NCBI GenBank assembly: GCA_021234155.1
Contig: JAJEKV010000112.1
Span: 721,423-785,422, forward strand
Reading direction: 5' to 3'
Length of the DNA: 64,000 bases
Origin: Isoetes taiwanensis
Lineage: Eukaryota; Streptophyta; Lycopodiopsida; Isoetales; Isoetaceae
Shown: one piece after another, positions 46,042-56,408 of the stretch
Position numbering within the stretch: position 1 is the first letter of the stretch
Layout of the letters: the number at the start of each line of letters is the position of its first letter
The notes under the pieces: generated by a model
What the model saw: only the letters and a program-made list of their open reading frames with translations
Told to the model about the DNA's origin: nothing
The model's database searches: none
Position numbers and translations under genes: made by a program

Positions 46042-47645
46042 TGTGGGCTCCACGAACATATATGACCCCGGCCGTATACATGCGGGGACTTTCCCCTCCA
46101 TGGCGACCATATCGCCCGCGGCGAGAACCCTCCGTCTATCCGGGCCATCTATAGAGATGCCGGTGAAGAAGGGCGGAGGTGTCATTCGATTACGCCGGTG
46201 GGACTCCTACGTTGGAAGCGTGAATACATGTTAGCACACGGCATAAATCATATATAAATAACCACCACGAAGGGTGGCGATCCATCAAATACCAGCGGCA
46301 AAGAATATGCATCTAAACTAAGAAAACACCCCAAACCCGGGTTCTTCCCGATTCAAACTCCTGTGAGGATAGGCGACGGCTCGGCCTCAAGAGATCAGCG
46401 ACAGAGATATAACTGGCGTTGGTGGCATAGAACATCGGCTAGGGTTGTCCACTTCATCCCCCGCCCCTCATTGCACACTTTGCGGATGGGTCGATTCACG
46501 CTATGGCCGCTATAGCCTTGGGGAGCGCAGGCTCGAGGTATCACCCTACCGAGCCTACTCGGGGTTCATGCGCCCGGTCCGATGAGGCAGGTCGAGGGAA
46601 GCGTCCCCTTCCGGGATCCGCAGTGGTTCCATGGGTGAGCTAGAGAATCGTGCGCATCGGCGACCCCGCATCCGTGCGGAGCTTACTCACCTAAATCTAC
46701 TCAAAGTGCAAGATGCCCCATACGGGTCACACCACTACACCCGGGAGTGTCGGACCCATACCCGCCCCTCATTGGCCGGCCATGGGGCCTAGCCAGCCGT
46801 AGGAGTCTCGGGAGCCTTTTATGTTCGTGCAAGACCCCACCCCCACTTCACTGCTTGTGTCCCTTCTTTGGTGCTAAGCCAATCCATAGCATCTATGACC
46901 CGGTGGTCTCTTGTACCTGAGCAGCATCAAATAGGATACTAGGGGCTCTATCTATGAGCATACTACAATAAATGGCCTCAAAGGTCTCTACCCCCGTAAT
47001 CCCCCATCTGCGGGTGCTAACTACAGAGAACTACCAATCCATCCTTTAAGCAAGACCCGAATCAAAATATAAAGAGAACTTATGTTTACAACCAAGGGTT
47101 AGTTCCTACTACCGAAGAACAGAGAGAGCGAGAAGACAACACACAAGTGCCCAAGCGGGCGCTACCTAGAATTCACAAAGACTATCCTAGCCACCCACAC
47201 GAGTTATGTTTGGACCCGTTACCATTGGGTGCTTCCATCTCTGGGTCTTGGGGTTCGGCCCGACTACGGTGAAAGTGCTTGGTATGGTGGGCTCTGCTTG
47301 GTATGGTAGGCGCTCAGCTCCTGCTCCTTTTTGGACGAATTTTGGGAGTCAATTGGGAATAGGGATCAGGTTGACAGCCTAATTTGGAAGTCCCCATGTT
47401 GGCCAATCGATTTGGGCCAGGTGGCGCCTTCCCAAAGCATTAATTAGCCTAAGTAATCCAATTAACCCTTAATTCCCTAATTATAGGTTATAATCTTTAA
47501 ACTAATTTAATCCCTTTTAAGACAACCCCCTAGGTTACAATACCCCATGGTGGCGTACCTTTAATGGGTGACGTGTCAGTATATTTATCATTATACCGTA
47601 TGCTCATCGTTACATATACCGTGTATAAATACGTGGAACGTCACA
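46042..47645 (-). repeat. 5' LTR of the chromovirus (1604 bp)
   Basis: It starts TGTGGGCTCC and ends ACGTCACA on the plus strand. It should hold the element's promoter, but no box was assigned. Confidence 0.92.
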
Positions 47646-47776
47646 TAAGCAGTTCTTTTCTTTTTAGTTTCTTCATTGGAGATCATTGCATTAGCTTATA
47701 TTCTGAATTTGCTCAATTTACTGAACATCACATCGAACGCGGTGCCGATGGCACTGCACTACTTGTAGAAGCTAAA

Positions 47777-48341
47777 AATTTGAAATTATGGGCTGAAAAA
47801 TATTATGTACACCATATACAAGGCAGAGTTGTATGCCTGGGGTCACCAGTCGCATCTATTCAGGACGTTGGTCGAGCCGGTCCTACTATACGGAGCAGAG
47901 GTGTGGGGTCTAGTCAGTGATATCCCGCGCCATATGGAATGACTTGGATCAGGTACAAAAGGCCTTCTTGGCATGAGCACTATGAGTAAAGTCCATAGTT
48001 CCATATCAGATCCTGCTCCAGGAGACGGGTTTCCTACCCCTTCGGTACCTTTGGAGAACGCTATATCAGATAGTCAGTATAGGTGATGCCCGTTTGGCCA
48101 GTGTTGCTTTGGCAGTAGCAATAAGTCCACAATATCTCAAAGCATGCTGGAAGGACAAGCAGGCCCATTGGTTCTCCCCTTGGAATGTACAGGCACACAG
48201 ATGCGTGCAAGCACGGAAAAAAAGGAACACAATGCACTGAGGCAGTATCTGGACGCTTGCTTTCTTCACAAGCTCTGGGATGTAGAGGCTCTGACACAAA
48301 AATTGAAATTATGGGCTGAAAAATATTATGTACGCCATATA
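47777..48341 (+). mobile_element. 5'-truncated LINE copy flanked by ~42-bp direct repeats
   Basis: The plus strand reads KAELYAWGHQSHLFRTLVEP, then LLYGAEVWGL, then LLQETGFLPL and KACWKDKQAHWFSPWNVQAH. It matches the 3' part of the LINE at 9.6-10.05 kb. It is flanked on both sides by a near-identical sequence (GAAATTATGGGCTGAAAAAT, TATTATGTAC): left 47,777-47,818, right 48,298-48,341. If a target duplication, it is longer than usual for LINEs. Similar flanks (GTAGARGCT) suggest the homology may extend. Confidence 0.7.
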
Positions 48342-48628
48342 TTTTGATGGTACTGTAGCTTTCTTTTAATTAGGTACTAGAAGTTTTAACACTGAAGCAT
48401 TCACATACATAAGCTTGCCCAACTATGACTTGTATCAAGCATTGACATGTATTGAAATACACACAAAGTGATACATGATTGCATGTTTGACAAACAAGAC
48501 AAGAAAATTTATGTCTACATTTATTATGATGACAGATAAAACATATTTCGTTCTAGCTTTCGATAATGTGTATAAAGAAAATTATATGTCTACAAGTTAA
48601 TATGATGATTATGGTTTTTGTAAAGAAA

Positions 48629-48652
48629 ATTATTATTATTATTATTATATAA
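48629..48652. repeat. (ATT)n microsatellite, probable LINE 3' tail
   Basis: Seven or so ATT units at the 3' end of the minus-strand LINE. Confidence 0.6.
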
Positions 48653-51600
48653 TGTCTGATGCTCACTTGGGCCTCGGGAGGCCATGGAGCACATGAACAA
48701 CAATTTACAATTTTAATAGCAAAGGAAGCGGTGTCGTCCACAGCCCTTATATATGGTCCCGGCGTCATTGGTGGTATATGTAAGCGATGAAGAGAAATCT
48801 TCGGACACGGATGCCAAAGTTGTGTCTAATATCGCATATTCGAAGAACCGTATGAAAGTATGATTTTCGTCTTCTACACATCTGTCTTGCATATTCTACA
48901 CGGCGATTTTTCTTTGGTATTTTTGCCCATCTGCTTTGTTTTCTATTTCAGTTTGTGTGACCGGTTCTATACACGGCTATTAGTTTCCTTTGTCTTTGGC
49001 GGGATGTTAGCCTTTAAATATAGTTGGCTCTCATATGTCCTCATGCAATTAATATCTGCCCGGTATTGTTGCATCCTCTTCCCTGGATCAGCCCATAATT
49101 TTTCCAATGCCATCCTTTCAAGTAAAGCTCGGACTTCATCTTCCTCTCATTGGCCATGAAGAGCTCTCTAAACCCCATTTACCAGCCCATGCCGAGCTGA
49201 CTTCCTTTGCCATTCGAAGTTTTCTAGTGCTTGATGTGATAACCTATTAGGATCTTGTGCTTTAACCCTATTATAGAAATTTATAGCATGAAAAAGCCCT
49301 TCTAGCTCAAGCGGGGAACATACTCTCTCTGCTAGAGTTATGGCGTCTGAGTTTGTGATCTTATCCCAAGTTCCTCCTTCAGATACATCTTGGACCCCTC
49401 TATTTGTTTCCACATTCTTGCAGATTTTCGGCCCCAAATTGGAGCACCATCTGGCCTGGCTATGCGAACAAGAGTTTTGAATAGCATCTTCTTGAGGTTC
49501 GGTCGATTGAGGGAGGCTTTTCTACACTTCGCCATCATGCTAAATAATGCTGCCTTACCGCCTTTGAGACTTCGCCCTATTTATGCAATTCTTCCAGCTG
49601 TAATTGGATGCAATGTCAAGTCCTAGATATTTGTATGAGTCAAGCTGTTTCTAAAATGCCCCTTATATGTGAAAACAGGCCGCTCCTTGTCCCAAAAATC
49701 ATGACCTTTGATTTTTGAAAGGTTTACATTCATCTTTTTGCTTGCAGAACTGCTCCAACCGTAAATGATCTTGCAAGGTTACCTTCTTACTAGCAAGAAG
49801 GACTACATCATCTGGCAGTAGGAGAAGCCGCACTATGTATGTGCCTAATTTTGTTCCTGTTAAAGATCCGGCCGGAGCCAATCATCTAACTCATCTATAA
49901 AAACTCCGAGGCGAGCAGTGGGAAAGGGGACACCCTTTTAGAACTCCTATGGTGCTTGATTTCAAGGTGTCCAAGTCCCATGCTACCTTAATCAATACTT
50001 CACCGTATAACTGGGATCTTGCACTCCTTAGCTCCATAGGGACACCTATCTGAATTAATCATCAGCGAGTTCCTTGCGTGAGATCGATCGAATGCCTTTG
50101 TGAAGTCTATAAAAGCCATGTAGGGGATGCGTTTGGAGCTTTGGCTTTCTCGATCAACACTCTAAAGCGTTAGCACATGGTCCAATGTACTATGTTTACG
50201 CCTAAAACACGCTTGGTAATGTGGCGAATATTCTTTTGCTCAGCCCATGAGCTCGGGTTTTGCTTCTAACAAGCTGCCCAAGATTTTTGAGAACACTGCG
50301 CGATTAAAATAGTTACGGTAGTTGCCGCAACTTTTTGGTCTCCTCCTTTATGGATCGGGTGGACCCTATTAATTCTCCAACTTACTGGTAGCCCTTGAAT
50401 TAAGCTATTATTGAGCAGCTCTGTTAGGGTAGCTAATGTATTTTCCCCACTCCATTTAAGAAGCTCCATGCACAAGCTATCTGCGTCCTGTGCCTTATTA
50501 TTTGATGCTTTGGATAAGCATTCTTTAACTTCTGCTACTGTGAAAAGGGCTGCTGTTGAGCGCAGATTTGGCATGCTTTCAGCGCCATCTATCTCATATA
50601 TATCCCTGACATGTTTTAACAGTGACTCGGTATCTAGAACAATTTGTATATGGCTGTCCTGCAATCTACTCCAGAAACTTTTGGGAGATTTCAGAAGTTG
50701 TTCTGATAGGTCTGATTGCCTTTGAGCAAAGTAAGCGCGTTTTTTGTTCCTAATGAACTGCTTGTACCATTTAGGCTTGCATATGCAATTTTGTGGCAAT
50801 CTTTTTCTAGCATCCTGACATTCTGAATCCCACCACGAATTGCAAGGTTTACCTGTTATGAATTTCTTTGTGAGCCCAAATGCCTTTTTCCCTGCTGCAA
50901 ATAGGAGCCCTTGAAAATTTCTTGCATCAGTCTCCAAATCCCCTGACTGACCATGTAGCAGCAGCCACAAGCTCTTCTATGTTTTTCTCATATGCTTCAT
51001 GATGTTTATAGCTGATTTTTAAACGAGGATGAAAGCTGGCTGCAGAGATCTCTAGCTTGGCAAAAGCTTTAAGTGTTATATGCAAGGGCGCATGATCTGA
51101 CTCATGTAGCTGTTCTCCCACCTGGAAATAAGAAATAAGGTCTTTGCTTCTTGCCAAAAGATAATCAATGGTGCTGCCTCCAGCGTGATTCCTATAAGTC
51201 AGCCTTCTGGATTGTGGAAAAGCTTTTATTCCATTGATTATTTTGGGGTTGGCGTGTGGTGCTTAATTCAAGCGGTTTGTGACCCATTTCATTGGATATT
51301 ATATCCCTCGAAAATCTGTCATATCACGTGGTCTTCGTGTTCATCAAGGCATACATTTGCCAAATCCTCAAAGGTATTAAACTGGCGTTTGCCGGTTACG
51401 CCATTGAAATCACCCATTATAAATATATCCCCTTGGGATGAGTATTCAAGAATATCAGAGCACAAATTTCCGTAAAGGGGTTCTCTTTGTCTAGATTATG
51501 CTTATGATATATGCTAGCATTTTCTAGAGCAAAGTAGCAGGCAGCAAAAATTAGTGGCTGCCTTCCATTATCCCGGAACCAAATGTATTGGTTGCTTGGG

Positions 51601-51870
51601 TCTTGCCTTAAGATCTGAAAATCATATGCTGTATCTTTCTTCTTGTACAGGGCTATGCCTCCAAAACCACGCCCAACTCTATTTACCTTCTCGTTCCAGA
51701 TTTGAGCTAACAATACATAACCTGGTATGTCAGGTAGAGATCGAAACTGGTGAGCCCATGTCTCTGTGAAGCATAATAGATCTTGGTGTTGCCAATTTTC
51801 CAGTGTTGCATTTATTTTTTCCTGAGATAGTCCATGCGCATTCCATAGACTAATTCTCAAGGCCCTTGCT
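48630..51870 (-). mobile_element. Nearly full-length LINE, second family, decayed
   Basis: The minus strand begins with an AP endonuclease domain: MRISLWNAHGLSQEKINATL, TETWAHQF, then MGDFNGVTGKRQFN (near 51,400), and STIDYLLAR with ESDHAPL (51,180-51,090). A linker with PCNSWWDSECQDARKRL and FWSRLQDSH follows, then reverse transcriptase with NKAQDADSLCMELLKW, NRVHPIHKGGD, KAFDRSHARNS, GVFIDELDDWL and LPDDVVLLAS (the YADD box; A lost). The C-terminal part reaches KSPCRICKTDV near 48,880. It ends near an (ATT)n tract at 48,630-48,650, the usual LINE tail. Multiple stops and frameshifts. It is a different family from the 7-10 kb LINE. Confidence 0.85.
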
Positions 51871-51944
51871 TCCTAGCTGTGTTTCCTGTTTGTGATGATG
51901 GCTTTTCCTGCTTGGTCCAGATATGCAAAATAATATGTCTATAA

Positions 51945-54907
51945 TCTTCTTTATATTATAAGGTTTTGGCGTAAGTAAGTAATGCATCGCGCCCTAATTT
52001 CGGCGGCCCAGATTTTATCTTTGATTTGACGGTCGAGATCACGCCTTAAATCGAGGTTTTGCTTCCTCCCCAATTCATTCCAATCCGGCAGGAGTTTTTG
52101 CCATGGCCAGACAGATGGAGCTTAGAATTCAGAGGTGTGGAAACATCTTTATGGCCATAACGAAAGCGGGAACAAAGCCCTTCACGTTTATCCTTTTCTT
52201 TTTGTCGTTATAAATCTCTCAGGTATGGAATGTTGTTTGAATTTGAGATATGGAGCTCTGCAGTAGAATGCCTTACAATGCCAGTACTGTTTTTGCTCTT
52301 AAATGGCATGATCCTTTCAATCCGGCTTAGGTCCAGCAGTTCTTTTTACTCGAAAGATGGCTGGGGGTCTAATAGCACCAATACAGAAGAGGTTCTTGAT
52401 GCTTTTAAGTCCGGTCTGTCTGTATTCAGGCATAGCATGCATTTGAGGCACACCATGCATGTGATATTCTACTGGCCTAGGAAATTAAATGCAAAGGATT
52501 TATTTCATATTCTGCAATTGTTCCTTCATATTTGCCTTATCCAGCATAGTAGAAGTATAGGGAACATCAAGCACATGATGTTCACTTGCAGGCCAAACTT
52601 TGTAGATCATTTTGGATATACCTTCTCGGCTCAAGTGATTTCTGAAGGTAGACAATGTAGCTATAGCAACTAAGCCACAGTTAAATACAAACAAAGATGG
52701 TGACAACGATGGGGAAGACCCCGGAAAGGTGGTAATCTCCGGTGCGGTCTCAATGCAGCTATAATCCAGAGAATCCTATGATTAGGTGGTCGAGGTTCTT
52801 TGGATGGAGAATGCAAAGCAAGCTTTTACAAGAGGCAGTCATTCCAAGCATTTGTTGAAGCTCAGGATTACTTAGAAATTGCAAAACAGAGGTTCTAGTG
52901 GAAAATATGGAAGTCTTTGGAATTGCTAAGAGAGCAATCAAACTGCATCTAATTGAAAGACAAACTCGGATTTTAGTATCTTCTATAGTTTACAAAGTGG
53001 TGGCAATGGCATGGGCATGTACAAGGTACTTTCATGTCTCTTTTTGCACCTCGTAGTTGGATTGCACTTGCTAGCTAGCATGTGAATACATATATCCATC
53101 CCATGCTTCATTTTTGTGTATTCAAACACTATCCTTGGGTAGCCCATTTCAAGATATTGACAAGCAATATTTAAACATGCCATCCGGAGATGTTGGAAAT
53201 ATATCCGAAGTTGCAAGGTTTAGCAGGATTGCAAGTAAAGCATATTGCTTAAAATTATGATCTTGCTATTTCAGGACCACATAAGCGAGAAGCTTGATAC
53301 CACATATCCCCTGTCATATTCCTTTAACCAATACTATCTAACACGCGTTGATTTTGGCAAACCCGACATACCAAGTACTACATCTTCTCTAGCCAAATGT
53401 TGAATGTTAATTCTTACTTTGGCACTAAATGTCCAATGAGGGAGTTTCGCATCAGGCTGGGCTAGGCGTGATGCAACTTTCCGAATGTGGTTGGCATGCC
53501 CAACATGGGGAAATTGGGGATCCTATAATCAAGGTAATTGCAGGATTTATAATGAATGATTTGAAAGGAACAAGCTCAGGAATTTTTCTTTTTTTGGTAG
53601 GCTAAGAGCTCATCAAAAAGGGAAAAGCGGATGAGAAAGGTTGGGTTAGATCGCCATCTATGTAATATTGAATGTAATGCATAGAGGATGTTAGATATAA
53701 ATAATAGGCGATCTACACTTAATAGAAAATATTTTGATATTTAGCAATCCTAAGGAAAAGGGAGGCAATAAATAAGGTGGAAAGGCCTTATTACAAAGAT
53801 GATGGTTTAGGGTGAACAACAAAGTCATAAACAATTGAATGATGGGATTTCGCATTAGAAGTCGGATGGCTGCGATAATGACGGCATTTGTAGAAATTAT
53901 GATTTCTAGGCCTATTTCAAGGGCACCGTATTCTGGCTTACCTCATTACATAATTATGATCCGCTCATGGCATCGGCAATTGGAGGTTATGTAGCTAGGT
54001 AACATCAAGTGAGAAATGACCTTGAAAAGGGATAGTACTTGCCATTGCTTATGTGTATTGATATATATATTTTTTTCGATATCATGATTTTTCCTAAAGG
54101 TCAATTTGCAACTTGTTTATGTCCTTTGTCGCGTCGTGTTTTGGATAAGTAAGGCAAAGAAAAGCCTTTTATGAAGTTGAGATCTATAAAATGACCGCAG
54201 TGATAATGTAATAGTGTTAAGTTTTAAAGTAGGCAGGGCCCTTCTAAGTTTGAGAATAGATAATGCGATATTTAGCATTACATTGCTTGGAACATGAGAC
54301 ATACTATAGAAATTGCGTTTTATATTCTTTATGTCACATAATGTAGTCAGTAACATTATGAACTATGAACCAAGATGAGAAGAAAAGAATTATAACAAAC
54401 ACTTATGCATAGATGTTGCAAAATCAATCAAAGGTCATATAAAGCACTAAATTCCACCTTCACATTATAGGTTTCCATGGTATTGTCTCCAAGCCCAAAC
54501 TTTTGAAAATTGGAGAAGGAAATTTCATTACAAAAGTTAGTGCGTTTCATAGAACCCCACATGTTGCACAATTGTATATGAATGACATTGAAACTATGAT
54601 TGAAAATCAACATTAAAACATTAAGAGGTTGCAAATGTGGACGAAATCTTTTTTTTTATGCTATGGCAATCCCAAAACTTGGCTTTCAATACCATCTCAT
54701 TTAGTCTAACAATCAAAACGACTAAGATGCATAGTGGAAAATTGCAAATTGCAATAAGAAAACAAAAGGGCATATAAAAGCAGTATCGTATACAATTCAA
54801 AAACACATTCAATAGCCTAAATGGACAAAATCCTAATATATTCTACTCATATAGCATCGTTTAACATCCTCCACATGATGCCCAGCAACGCTGGGCACCG
54901 TGACTAG
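51945..54907 (+). mobile_element. Non-autonomous Helitron, 2.96 kb
   Basis: The 5' end is TCTTCTTTATATTATAAGG, preceded by A. The 3' end has the hairpin GCCCAGC-AAC-GCTGGGC (54,880-54,896) and then CTAG at 54,904-54,907, followed by T. This is the expected A^T insertion with no target duplication. The first 130 bp share the layout CGCCCTAA-TT-GGCGGC...CAGATT...GGTCGAGAT with the element starting at 63,099. No Rep/helicase protein is present. The inside holds short open stretches without known motifs. Confidence 0.75.
52101..52211 (+). CDS. Short open frame near the Helitron 5' end (possible captured exon)
   Basis: It reads MARQMELRIQRCG, NIFMAITKAGTKPF and a hydrophobic end before a stop. 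Located about 155 bp from the Helitron start. No family recognised; it may be noise. Confidence 0.25.
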
Positions 54908-55510
54908 TTTAATATGATGATTATGGTTTGTTGCATTCACAAGCACATGAGTTGGATGATAGAATTAAGGCATTGGTATGATTTTGTTTGATCTGAATTG
55001 ACGGATAATTGCGCCAATATCTAGGTTGGCAAATGTAAAACTAACGACACACACTCCTTGAATGTTCCATAAATGAATATCAACAATACATAAGTTAGAT
55101 ATCGATATCACACACTCCTTGAATGTTCCATAAACGAATATCCACAATACATATCTTTAGCATATCTTTAGCTCAACTTTTGCATCACATAAAGGCTACT
55201 AGTAATTTAAATGTGGCTTAGCATTATGTTATGATGTCACAACCACCGTGATTATCATATTAGATGAGGAGGAGAGCATACATCCTATGTATAGAATTTT
55301 GTAATTATTGAACACTGCCCAAACTATATTTGAGATGAATGATATACATTCAACATCTTGATATATACAAATGAGAAAGGGGATGCCCCTTGTAGGCTTG
55401 GTCTCACCCAAAGCTATAATAATGTCTTTATTAAGGTATCACAACATACCCTTGCAAAAAATAGTCCTCCAACATAGAAAATGGAGGTGTATGTACAAAT
55501 ATATTGTGCA
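54908..55510. other. Spacer between the Helitron and the kinase; repeat copy
   Basis: Contains the second copy (55,155-55,430) of the dispersed repeat at 31.4-31.7 kb. A short internal duplication, ACACACTCCTTGAATGTTCC, occurs near 55,045 and 55,108. No gene seen. Confidence 0.6.
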
Positions 55511-55511
55511 T

Positions 55512-56408
55512 TTAGAAGGATGCACCAAAAAATGTCGCAAACCATGGATGTTGCAAGACTTCAAAAAATGTAGGCCTTTGTTTTGGTCTACATAACATCG
55601 AGTAGATGAGATCCTTGACTGCTTCAGACACATTTAGCTCCTCTAGGTGGTGGCATATGTTATCAACAAGCTCGTCCTCTTCCAAGTGACAGCAAATGTC
55701 ATCAACAAGCTCATTAATTGAGCACTTATGGGGAAACATTTGGGTGCCAGATAACATCTCATAAAGAATTACACCTGCGCTCCACACATCAACCTTTGCC
55801 CCATAACATTGTAACAAAACCTCGGGTGCCATATAACTTGGTGTTCCCACAATATCAGAGAAGGTGTCTTTATAGTCTATAAATTCTGATAATCCAAAGT
55901 CCGCCACCTTTACATCCATGAACTTTGAGTTTTGTATGTTTTGCTTCAAAAGAATATTTTGGGGCTTAAGATCTCTATGGATAATGCGGTGGGAGTGACA
56001 AAACTGCATAGCTTGGACAATTTGAATGAATAGAAACTTGGCCTCTTCTTCAAGTAGCCTACCTCGATCATTGATGTAGTCGTGAAGGTTTCCCCCCTCG
56101 CAAAGCTCCATTAGCATGTACACGTTAGAAGCATCTTCGTGAAATGCCCTGCACGCCACTATATGCGGATTGGAGGAGAGGCGAGCTCCAATTCTGATCT
56201 CCCGGACTACATCAGCCCACTCTTCTTCTTCCACCAGCTTCTTTTTAGAAATAATCTTGCACGCCAATTTTTTTCCAGTCTCCAGATGCTTGCAGAGCTT
56301 CACTTGGCCCATTGCACCCGCACCCAGTATCTCATCTTCAAATATTTCGATGGAGTTTCCCAATAGAGTTTTCTTCGCCTTCCCAATCTCTACTCCCATC
56401 GCCATCAC
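55512..56408 (-). CDS. Serine/threonine protein kinase, CAMK/CDPK-like, kinase domain only (298 aa)
   Basis: A single open exon with every kinase motif: GAGAMGQV loop at 29-36, lysine K51 in ACKII, glutamate E70, HRDLKPQN at 144-151 (catalytic D146), DFG at 170-172 and GTPSYMAPE at 188-196. The activation segment and overall sequence resemble calcium-dependent and PEP-carboxylase-kinase-like proteins. Like the latter it has no calmodulin-like EF-hand tail, since it stops soon after the last helix (HPWFATFFG). A 13-residue direct duplication lies at 233-257 (ELVDDICCHLEE, then ELVDNICHHLEE), in the alpha-G region. The start is the first Met. A second Met at position 2 or 4 would change little. 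No intron was seen, so it could be a retrocopy, but it is intact and probably active. Confidence 0.85.
   Translation of the reverse strand: MMAMGVEIGKAKKTLLGNSIEIFEDEILGAGAMGQVKLCKHLETGKKLACKIISKKKLVEEEEWADVVREIRIGARLSSNPHIVACRAFHEDASNVYMLMELCEGGNLHDYINDRGRLLEEEAKFLFIQIVQAMQFCHSHRIIHRDLKPQNILLKQNIQNSKFMDVKVADFGLSEFIDYKDTFSDIVGTPSYMAPEVLLQCYGAKVDVWSAGVILYEMLSGTQMFPHKCSINELVDDICCHLEEDELVDNICHHLEELNVSEAVKDLIYSMLCRPKQRPTFFEVLQHPWFATFFGASF

Larger units (their letters stand above)
34407..47645 (-). mobile_element. Complete Ty3/gypsy chromovirus LTR retrotransposon, 13.2 kb
   Basis: Both LTRs are present, start TG and end CA, and are flanked by the 5-bp target duplication TAAGC (34,402-34,406 and 47,646-47,650). 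Read on the minus strand the order is 5' LTR, PBS, extra coding region, gag, protease, reverse transcriptase, RNase H, integrase with chromodomain, PPT, 3' LTR. The coding part is full of small insertions and deletions and has no long open frame, so it is not autonomous now. It inserted into one unit of a tandem repeat of about 82 bp: the flanks 34,321-34,388 and 47,646-47,712 are similar. Confidence 0.92.
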
